A stretch of DNA of 7,417 nt, taken from contig JBBRSC010000170.1 of the NCBI GenBank assembly GCA_038245795.1, forward strand, positions 1-7,417, in the 5' to 3' direction. Shown here in pieces: positions 1 through 5,346 of the stretch; positions within the stretch are counted from its first letter, which is position 1; each line of letters begins with the position of its first letter. This DNA is from JBBRSC01 sp038245795. Its GTDB lineage: Bacteria; Actinomycetota; Acidimicrobiia; Acidimicrobiales; Microtrichaceae. The translations under genes were made by a program, and so were the position numbers. The notes under the pieces were generated by a model. That model was not told the DNA's origin. It ran no database searches and saw only the letters and a list, made by a program, of their open reading frames with translations.

Positions 1-335
1 AACACCCCGCGGGCTCCCATCTGCAACGCTGGGGCTGTGTAGTTCGGCCAGCGCCCGGAACGGCCCTCTTCGAGGTCGGGCTCCACGACTGGTTCGCCGG
101 TCGTGAACGCGTCCTGGCAGGGGCCTTCGCCCAACGTGAACTGCAATTCCTCGAGGACGCCGGCTCGATCGTTCGATGAACACACCGGTCCGCTGTTCCG
201 CCCGCTCATGATGGTGACCCCCGCGCCCGAGACGTCGAGCACCTCGGCGCAGGCCCTGCAGAGTCGGGCCGGTGGAATCGAGGCGGCCTGGAGCGCAAAT
301 GCGGCGGCGACCCGAACCGCCCGTGCTTCGCTCAT
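1..335 (-). CDS. GAF-domain sensor/regulator protein, 3' part missing (runs off window)
   Basis: I translated this frame by hand. It gives 111 codons from an ATG at 335 down to the window edge with no stop. The segment is a GAF-type sensory domain as found in many actinobacterial GAF or GAF-ANTAR proteins. An N-terminal helix (residues 1-20) leads into the strand LDVSGAGVTIMS (33-44), then LEELQFTLGEGPCQDAF (61-77) and EPVVEPDL (81-88), and a WPNY segment (96-99). LGEGPC followed by a P-[VD]-L strand and a WP motif is characteristic of this family. Such proteins usually continue to about 230-250 residues and often end in an RNA-binding ANTAR domain, which would lie outside the window, so that part is inference. 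The start codon overlaps the STAS stop as ATGA, and no strong Shine-Dalgarno is visible, so translation is probably coupled. Ligand and target are unknown. Confidence 0.85.
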   Translation of the reverse strand, partial: MSEARAVRVAAAFALQAASIPPARLCRACAEVLDVSGAGVTIMSGRNSGPVCSSNDRAGVLEELQFTLGEGPCQDAFTTGEPVVEPDLEEGRSGRWPNYTAPALQMGARGV

Positions 336-742
336 CTGTCTCGAATCGACACTGGGGAGATCCACCAATCGACGGCAGCGGAAGCGTCGTCGAGGTCCCG
401 CAGCTCGCAGACATCAAGCAAACGGCGCGTGCAGGGCGGGGACTCGCGAATGGTCAACATGCGGGCCAACATCCGGAGGTCGTTTCGCCCGCCGATGAGC
501 GTGCCAATGGTGGCGGCATCGATGAACGTCACCCCGCTCATGTCGATGGCAATGTCGGAGTCGTCGGCGGCAATGGCCGAGTCGAGACCGTCGCGGAGCC
601 GTTGGGCCGTGGCAACGTCCTGGTCGCCGTTCAGCCAGATGATGGTCCGCGTTCCTTCCTGCGTCATCCGGGAGTCGCCGATGTCGGGCGATCGGCGCCG
701 ATACGGAGCGACGGGCACTTCAAGACTCGCTGGTGACGTCAT
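332..742 (-). CDS. STAS-domain protein (anti-sigma-factor-antagonist-like)
   Basis: This encodes a 136-residue single-domain protein of the STAS fold (SpoIIAA/RsbV-like). Such proteins bind anti-sigma kinases or act in partner-switching stress pathways in the cytoplasm. After a roughly 25-residue N-terminal extension, the core shows RTIIWLNGDQDVATA (32-46), the central strand and loop IAIDMSGVTFIDAATIG (64-80), and a C-terminal stretch LTIRESPPCTRRLLDVCEL (96-114). That last motif is common in actinobacterial STAS proteins. The ATG at 742 is chosen because AGAAGG lies 7 bases upstream. The frame is open further upstream to an ATG at 856, but that extension is Arg/Pro-rich and unlike a domain. 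The Ser that partner-switching kinases phosphorylate in SpoIIAA corresponds to Ala77 (D75-A-A-T78), so classical Ser phosphorylation looks unlikely. Thr78 is adjacent. It is the first gene of a two-gene operon with the GAF protein. Confidence 0.85.
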   Translation of the reverse strand: MTSPASLEVPVAPYRRRSPDIGDSRMTQEGTRTIIWLNGDQDVATAQRLRDGLDSAIAADDSDIAIDMSGVTFIDAATIGTLIGGRNDLRMLARMLTIRESPPCTRRLLDVCELRDLDDASAAVDWWISPVSIRDR

Positions 743-749
743 GTTCAAA

Positions 750-755
750 CCTTCT
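750..755 (-). promoter_or_regulatory. Shine-Dalgarno site for the STAS gene
   Basis: On the minus strand this reads AGAAGG, 7 bases before the ATG at 742. It decides the start of the STAS gene against the longer frame beginning at 856, because 742 is the only start with a good ribosome-binding site next to the point where domain similarity begins. Confidence 0.6.
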
Positions 756-834
756 GCTGCGAACGTTGATACAACGCGCTGCCAGGGTCTGGAGCAACGA
801 GATGGGAGCGGCGGACGCCGACTCCCACACTGGT

Positions 835-850
835 GAGGCACGAATGCCTC
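835..850. repeat. Perfect hairpin-forming inverted repeat, 6-bp arms, 4-base loop
   Basis: GAGGCA, loop CGAA, then TGCCTC. It lies about 93 bases upstream of the STAS start and 135 bases upstream of the permease start, with no run of T on either side. It is therefore more likely an operator-type palindrome or a leader hairpin than an intrinsic terminator. Short palindromes also occur by chance in GC-rich DNA. Confidence 0.4.
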
Positions 851-872
851 GGTCACATGCGCAACGTACCAC

Positions 873-930
873 CGATCACCAGGCGGCAGATACGAAATGC
901 CATTGATGAGGGAAATTTGCCGCCTGATCG
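873..930. repeat. Interrupted inverted repeat upstream of the ABC permease gene
   Basis: Core arms AGGCGGCA (881-888) and TGCCGCCT (918-925) are perfect complements. In RNA the stem extends inward by three pairs (one G-U, then A-U and U-A; 889-891 with 915-917). Outward, CGATC (873-877) pairs with GATCG (926-930) across a three-base bulge at 878-880. The loop is 23 bases. The right arm ends 54 bases before the permease start. It could be a two-half-site operator or a structured 5' leader, and the regulator is unknown. Confidence 0.45.
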
Positions 931-984
931 CGAAGGACCTACGGCCCTATTGGGGATGCGGTCGATCGGAGATACTCGGACGAC

Positions 985-2103
985 ATGACGTTCCTCGGTC
1001 TCATTGCCAACAACCTGTGGTCGCGCAAGATGCGATCCGCACTGACTGCCGCCGCAGTTGCCATCGGGGTCATGGCAGTCGTTGCGCTCGGCGTGCTCAC
1101 GACCAGCCTGAAGGAGACCGCCACCCAGGTACTCAAGGTGGGCACCGATGACTTCACGATGGCGCAGAAACACACCGACGACATCCTGAACAGCTCGATC
1201 AGCCAGGATGACATCGCGGCCATCGGCCGCGTCCCCGGAGTGCAGAGCGCCGTCGGGGCACTCCTCGAGATCGTCAGCTACGACGCCGACAACCCGTTGA
1301 TCATTCAGGTGGGACTGGATCCGGCCGCCCAGGTCCCCTTTGGCGTCGACATCTTGGAAGGAGCGACCTACAGCGCAACCGCGCCCGACGAGCTCATGCT
1401 CGGCTATGTCCTTGCGAAAAAGCTTGGGAAACGTGTCGGTGACACCATCGTGGTCGACACCTTGACCTATCGCATCACCGGGCTGTACTCCACCAACGTG
1501 TCCTTCGGGAACTCCACCATGATGGCTCCGCTGTCCGCTCTGCAGGCCCGCAACCGTGTGCCCGGACAAGTGTCATTGGGATTCGTGAGAGTGGTTGATG
1601 GAGCGAATGTCGACGAGGTCCGCAAACGGATCGACGACTCATTCATCGCTCTCACCACCATCGCGAGCGCCGAAGAATTCGGACGAGCCGACCGCAACCT
1701 GACCCTCATCAACGCGGCCAACACGGGCGGCTCGTTGCTGGCGGCCCTGATCGCCATCACCGGTGTTCTCAACACGTCGCTCCTGTCGTTCTTCGAACGT
1801 ATCCGCGAGTTCGGAGTGCTGCGGGCGGTGGGATGGAGTCGGTTCCGCATCATCTGGCTGGTGCTCGGCGAGTCGCTCATCGTGAGCGTGATCGGAGCCG
1901 CCTTCGGTGTGCTGCTCGGCTGGGTGGCGATCAACGTCCTGCAACACCTCCAACAGCTACGCGGGGTTTTCATCCCGGTCTACGGCTCCGAGATCTTCGT
2001 GAGGTCGCTGCTGTTCGCAATCGTCGTGGCGTTCCTCGACGCGCTCTATCCGGCCATCCGAGCAGCGTTCCTCTCACCAGTGGAGGCTCTCCGTCGTGAG
2101 TGA
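985..2103 (+). CDS. FtsX/MacB-type ABC transporter permease
   Basis: This 372-residue inner-membrane permease belongs to the type VII (MacB/LolCE/FtsX-like) ABC family, which couples ATP hydrolysis to export or mechanical work outside the membrane. The first membrane helix is at about 19-41. A large extracytoplasmic MacB-PCD-like domain follows (about 45-240), then three C-terminal helices (about 246-268, 289-318, 338-358). The cytoplasmic coupling segment ERIREFGVLRAVGWSR (271-286) and the ending YPAIRAAFLSPVEALR (355-370) are hallmarks of the family. The ATG at 985 is the only standard start after the in-frame stop at 904. Its ribosome-binding site is weak: GGAG lies 13 bases upstream. It is the first gene of the plus-strand operon and overlaps its ATPase by 8 bases. 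No MacA/HlyD-type adaptor is encoded nearby, so the substrate cannot be named. Confidence 0.93.
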   Translation: MTFLGLIANNLWSRKMRSALTAAAVAIGVMAVVALGVLTTSLKETATQVLKVGTDDFTMAQKHTDDILNSSISQDDIAAIGRVPGVQSAVGALLEIVSYDADNPLIIQVGLDPAAQVPFGVDILEGATYSATAPDELMLGYVLAKKLGKRVGDTIVVDTLTYRITGLYSTNVSFGNSTMMAPLSALQARNRVPGQVSLGFVRVVDGANVDEVRKRIDDSFIALTTIASAEEFGRADRNLTLINAANTGGSLLAALIAITGVLNTSLLSFFERIREFGVLRAVGWSRFRIIWLVLGESLIVSVIGAAFGVLLGWVAINVLQHLQQLRGVFIPVYGSEIFVRSLLFAIVVAFLDALYPAIRAAFLSPVEALRRE

Positions 2104-2812
2104 CCAACGTTCAGCCACTTCCGGCTCCTCAACGACTTCCGGGTCCTCAGTGATCGCCGAGGAAACGACCGCAGCAATCGTGGTGGACCACGTGGAGCGT
2201 CGGTTCGGTTCGACGCTGGCGCTCGCCGACACGTCATTGCGAGTCGAAGCCGGCGAGTTCGTCGTGCTCAGGGGGCCATCCGGCTGCGGAAAGTCGACGC
2301 TGCTGCACTGCATCGCGGCACTCGACACGCCCACCGCCGGAACCATTGAGGTGGCGGGCCGGAACATCGCGCATCATCGCAGCCAGCTCAGCCGCTTCCG
2401 CCGCGACGAGATCGGAATCGTGTTCCAGCTCCACAATCTCGTTCCTCGACTGTCAGCACTCCAGAACGTCCAGCTGCCGATGTTCGGTACCCATCTGGGT
2501 CGCCGTCAGCGGGTCGTCCGAGCCGAAGAACTGCTCGAACAAGTGGGCCTGACAGCGACGATGGGCCACGCGCCACCCGAGATGTCGGGTGGAGAGCGCC
2601 AACGGGTTGCGATCGCGAGAGCGCTCGCGAATCACCCGAGCGTGTTGCTGGCCGACGAACCCACCGGAAGCTTGGACGACGACTCGGCGGCGTTGGTGCT
2701 GGCGCTCCTCCAGAAGTTCCGCGACGAGTCCGGCATGACGATCCTGGCGGTCAGTCACGACGCTCGCCTTGATCGTGCCGCTGATCGGATCGTCACGGTC
2801 GGTGTGTCCTGA
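2096..2812 (+). CDS. ABC transporter ATP-binding protein (MacB/LolD-like)
   Basis: This 238-residue cytoplasmic ATPase partners the preceding permease. All catalytic motifs are present: Walker A GPSGCGKST (60-68), Q-loop Gln111, signature MSGGERQR (163-170), Walker B VLLADEP (183-189), D-loop GSLD (191-194) and H-loop His221. The Q-loop context and the signature flanks resemble the LolD/MacB/FtsE group. The start is GTG at 2096, with GGAGG at 2082-2086 and a 9-base spacer, inside the 3' end of the permease gene, which suggests translational coupling. The first 25 residues are a Ser/Thr/Gly-rich extension built partly from a six-residue tandem duplication, before the usual domain begins at about residue 28. 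The P-type ATPase gene follows 37 bases later. Confidence 0.95.
   Translation: MSDQRSATSGSSTTSGSSVIAEETTAAIVVDHVERRFGSTLALADTSLRVEAGEFVVLRGPSGCGKSTLLHCIAALDTPTAGTIEVAGRNIAHHRSQLSRFRRDEIGIVFQLHNLVPRLSALQNVQLPMFGTHLGRRQRVVRAEELLEQVGLTATMGHAPPEMSGGERQRVAIARALANHPSVLLADEPTGSLDDDSAALVLALLQKFRDESGMTILAVSHDARLDRAADRIVTVGVS
2117..2149 (+). repeat. Tandem duplication with 18-bp period in the ATPase N-terminus
   Basis: Two 15-base copies (2117-2131 and 2135-2149) begin 18 bases apart and differ at one base (CGGCTCC versus CGGGTCC). They encode consecutive six-residue units, ATSGSS and TTSGSS (residues 7-18), in the low-complexity leader of the ABC ATPase. The high identity suggests a recent slippage duplication or a length-variable site. 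Confidence 0.75.
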
Positions 2813-2849
2813 GGACCTTCGCCTCTGTCGTCGACGCGGGGAGCTTCCT

Positions 2850-5213
2850 ATGTTGTCCGAGCTGGATGAGATCGTCGGAGAGGACCGAATGACGGGGAGT
2901 ACACCTGACGGGATCGGCCGGCATCGGCCAACACTGTCGACCGTTGCACTCACCGGGAATCTGATTGCGGTTGGAGCCGGTCTGATTGCTCGGCTCGCTG
3001 GCGCCGAGACAGTGGGCGACGCATGCTGGCTGGTAGCGTGCGTCGCGAGTCTCGGCATGACCATCTGGTGGATGGCGGCTGAACTCCGACAGGGCGAGTT
3101 TGGCGTTGATGTCATCAGCGTTCTGGCGCTCGTTGCGTCAATCGCCACTCGCGAACTTCTCGCCGGCGCAGTGATCGGCGTCATGTTGGCCAGCGGCCGG
3201 GTACTCGAGGGGTGGGCGCAGGGCCGAGCTCGACGGACGCTGAACGGACTGCTCGAACGGGCGCCGACCCGGGCGCGTCGAATTCGTGACGAGCAGATGG
3301 AGGACGTCGACGTGGGCGAGATCATCGCCGGAGATGTGGTGATGGTGGCCGTCGGCGACATCGTTCCCATCGATGGGATGGTGATCGACGGCTCCTCCTC
3401 GGTCGACGAATCAACCCTGACGGGCGAGCCGCTGCCCGTCTCCTGTGGTCCCGGCGACATGGTGCGCAGCGGCACCACCAACGTCGGGGGCCCGTTTCGC
3501 TTGCGCGCGTCGGCGGACGCGGAAGGGAGCGCCTACGCCGGGATCGTCGAACTCGTGGCCGCAGCGTCGTCGGGTCGGACCAGGTTCACGCGGCTCGCCG
3601 ACCGATGGGCGCTGGCGTTCGTGGCCTTCTCCCTGTCGTTGGCCGGATTGGCATGGTTGATCTCGGGGGAACCCCGTCGAATGGTCGCCGTACTCGTCGT
3701 GGCCACACCGTGTCCCCTGATCCTCGCTGCTCCGGTTGCCATTGTTGCGGGCCTGTCACGATGCGCCGAGCGCGGGGTGGTCATCAAGGGTGGGGACGCG
3801 CTGGAACAGCTGGGACGCGTCGAGACGGTGGTCTTCGACAAGACCGGCACACTCACGCAGGGCCGACCAGAGGTGCTCGAGATCCTGACCTGTGGGGGTC
3901 GTGACGCAACAGAGGTGTTGCGGTTGGCAGCAAGTGTTGACCAGGCGTCAGGCCACGTCCTGGGTGCTGCGTTGGTGCGGGCCGCGGCTGACCGCCAGAT
4001 CCGCCTCTCGACACCCACTGACGTTCACGAGGTCCCCGGTGAGTGTGCAGACGGCTGGGTGGATGGGCAACATGTCGCTGTCGGAAAGGCGTCGATCCTC
4101 GCTGAACGCCACGATCAATGGGTTCGCTCGGTCCATCGACGATCAGCGATGGACGGTGCGGCCGAGGTCTTCGTCGCCGTCGATGACGAGCCGGTCGGAG
4201 CGGTGCTCTTCGACGATCCGTTGCGAACGGACGCACCGGTGACCGTGCGTCTTTTGCGGCGAGCAGGGGTACGTCGGGTCGTGGTGCTCTCGGGGGATCG
4301 GCTCGTTGCCGTCGATGCAGTCAGCGCGGTACTCGGGGTCGATCTCATCCTGGCGGACCGCAGTCCTGCCGAGAAGCTCGACGCCATCCGGCTCGAGCGG
4401 GACCGAGCGACAACGTTGATGGTGGGCGACGGCATCAACGATGCACCGGCGCTCGCCACCGCTGACGTCGGTATCGCCATTGGTGCACGCGGTGCCACTG
4501 CGTCGTCGGAGGCCGCCGACATCGTGCTGGTCGTCGATCGCCTCGATCGGATTGCGGATGCGTTGTTCATTGCACGTCGAACCGAACGGATCGCTACCCA
4601 GAGCGTGCTGGCGGGGATTGGTTTGTCGGTCGTGGCAATGGTGATTGCAGCCACCGGTCACCTGGCTCCGGTCGGCGGCGCGATTCTCCAGGAGGCGATC
4701 GATGTGGCCGTGATCCTCAATGCGCTCCGAGCGCTTCGTTCGCCGAGCATCCGGCCATCGCTCTCGCCCGAAGGCGACCTCCTTGCGGCACGATTTCTGG
4801 CAGAACATCGGACGCTTCGTCCCATGCAGGACCGGCTCCGCTCCGTCGCCGACGGACTGGACATCGGGCAAGGAGTCGATGTTCTGGGGTCACTACGCGA
4901 GGTCGCTCATTCCTTGAACAACGACATCGGCCCCCACGAGCGGGCCGAGGGCGACGAGCTGTATCCCGAGCTGGATCGGGTGCTCGGTGGTGACGATCCG
5001 ACCGGATCGATGGCCCGAGCCCACGTGGAGATCGAGCACTTGATACGCCGCTACACGTCGCTCGTGGACGACCTCGGCGACGAGGCTCCTACCGCTGAAG
5101 ACATCGTGGAGCTCCGGCAATTGCTGTACGGATTGCACGCCGTACTTCGCCTTCACAGCGATCAAGAGGCGGAGCGGTACAGCTCGCTCATCGATCTGGA
5201 GACCCTCGCCTGA
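2850..5213 (+). CDS. P1B-5-type heavy-metal ATPase with C-terminal hemerythrin-like domain
   Basis: This 787-residue membrane pump moves transition metal across the membrane using ATP. There are about eight membrane helices (near 31-50, 58-77, two in 86-123, 252-271, 278-302, two in 585-629) and no N-terminal metal-binding domain. The actuator motif is TGEP (191-194). The ion-path motif is TPCP (286-289) instead of CPC. The phosphorylation motif is DKTGT with Asp330. The hinge motif is GDGINDAP (526-533). The nucleotide-domain motif reads SGHV (367-370) where most P1B pumps have SEHP. QEAID (614-618) lies in the last helix. TPCP, a C-terminal diiron-type domain and this layout fit the P1B-5 subgroup, whose studied members are linked to Ni and Fe. 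Start: ATG 2850 has GGGGAG with a 6-base spacer. ATG 2889 also has GGAG 8 bases upstream (774 residues) and is a real alternative. The TTG at 2769 would overlap the ABC gene and is rejected. Confidence 0.92.
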   Translation: MLSELDEIVGEDRMTGSTPDGIGRHRPTLSTVALTGNLIAVGAGLIARLAGAETVGDACWLVACVASLGMTIWWMAAELRQGEFGVDVISVLALVASIATRELLAGAVIGVMLASGRVLEGWAQGRARRTLNGLLERAPTRARRIRDEQMEDVDVGEIIAGDVVMVAVGDIVPIDGMVIDGSSSVDESTLTGEPLPVSCGPGDMVRSGTTNVGGPFRLRASADAEGSAYAGIVELVAAASSGRTRFTRLADRWALAFVAFSLSLAGLAWLISGEPRRMVAVLVVATPCPLILAAPVAIVAGLSRCAERGVVIKGGDALEQLGRVETVVFDKTGTLTQGRPEVLEILTCGGRDATEVLRLAASVDQASGHVLGAALVRAAADRQIRLSTPTDVHEVPGECADGWVDGQHVAVGKASILAERHDQWVRSVHRRSAMDGAAEVFVAVDDEPVGAVLFDDPLRTDAPVTVRLLRRAGVRRVVVLSGDRLVAVDAVSAVLGVDLILADRSPAEKLDAIRLERDRATTLMVGDGINDAPALATADVGIAIGARGATASSEAADIVLVVDRLDRIADALFIARRTERIATQSVLAGIGLSVVAMVIAATGHLAPVGGAILQEAIDVAVILNALRALRSPSIRPSLSPEGDLLAARFLAEHRTLRPMQDRLRSVADGLDIGQGVDVLGSLREVAHSLNNDIGPHERAEGDELYPELDRVLGGDDPTGSMARAHVEIEHLIRRYTSLVDDLGDEAPTAEDIVELRQLLYGLHAVLRLHSDQEAERYSSLIDLETLA
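4806..5168 (+). other. Hemerythrin-like domain region of the P-type ATPase (first to last candidate ligand)
   Basis: The last 135 or so residues form a predicted four-helix segment after the final membrane helix, so they should lie in the cytoplasm. The residues read as the hemerythrin HHE pattern: His653 in helix 1; His696 with Glu700 (HxxxE) before LYPEL in helix 2; His725, with Glu729 and His730, in helix 3; His763, and His769 with Glu773 (HxxxE), in helix 4. This spacing could hold a diiron centre that binds oxygen or senses iron. I assign the fold from motif spacing alone, and the exact ligands are inferred. Confidence 0.8.
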
Positions 5214-5324
5214 GCAGGCCGAATCAGCAGGGGTCAATGTCACCACAACAACGAGGAGTGGAGCCCCTGGGACAGTGATTGTGCGACGCCATCGTGAGAC
5301 AGAATGATCTTCACGCATACCAGC

Positions 5325-5334
5325 AGATCGATCT
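5325..5334. repeat. 10-bp perfect palindrome just upstream of the sulfatase ribosome-binding site
   Basis: AGATCGATCT, ending 12 bases before the GTG start of the sulfatase and 2 bases before its Shine-Dalgarno. The position would suit an operator, but GATC-rich palindromes recur in this DNA, including inside coding sequence, so chance is a fair explanation. Confidence 0.25.
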
Positions 5335-5336
5335 TC

Positions 5337-5342
5337 AGGGGG
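5337..5342 (+). promoter_or_regulatory. Shine-Dalgarno site for the sulfatase gene
   Basis: AGGGGG ends 4 bases before the GTG at 5347. Together with the in-frame stop at 5305-5307 and the absence of any other standard start codon in between, it fixes the sulfatase start. Confidence 0.55.
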
Positions 5343-5346
5343 CGAC

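Larger units (their letters stand above)
743..984. promoter_or_regulatory. Divergent control region between STAS-GAF and the transport operon
   Basis: No credible gene occupies these 242 bases. The region must hold the start signals of both divergent operons, unless the plus-strand genes are transcribed from elsewhere. It contains a perfect 6-bp hairpin (835-850) and a longer interrupted inverted repeat (873-930). A weak minus-strand promoter candidate reads TTGCTC, 17 bases, TTGTAT, covering about 769-797. It matches the consensus poorly and is only a possibility. I found no convincing -35/-10 pair for the plus strand. Confidence 0.45.
5214..5346 (+). promoter_or_regulatory. Gap before the sulfatase gene, probably holding its promoter
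   Basis: The 133 bases contain no gene. There is no strong intrinsic terminator. CAGGGG (5228-5233) and CCCCTG (5264-5269) can pair, but across 30 bases and without a T-run. A weak promoter candidate is TTGTGC (5279-5284), 18 bases, AATGAT (5303-5308), which would start transcription just upstream of a palindrome at 5325. Read-through from the transport operon cannot be excluded. Confidence 0.3.

Noticed and set aside
103..498. Plus-strand frame of 131 codons at the left end
   Set aside because: It covers the real GAF and STAS genes on the other strand, and its translation is Arg/Ala-rich low complexity.
853..1569. Minus-strand frame of 238 codons over the permease start
   Set aside because: Its His/Gly/Asp/Arg-rich translation resembles no domain, and it opposes a clear FtsX-type gene. 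It is an open frame caused by GC-rich codon use.
2769..2849. Upstream TTG start extending the P-type ATPase by 27 residues
   Set aside because: It would overlap the ABC ATPase gene by 44 bases and lacks a good ribosome-binding site. The added residues are unlike a metal-binding or membrane segment.
2453..3481. Long minus-strand frame of 342 codons
   Set aside because: It lies antisense across the end of the ABC ATPase and the start of the P-type ATPase. Its product is Ser/Arg/Pro/Thr-rich with no recognisable motif, while the plus-strand genes have complete family motifs.
5228..5269. CAGGGG/CCCCTG pairing as a terminator of the transport operon
   Set aside because: There are only six pairs across a 30-base loop, with no T-run after the right arm.
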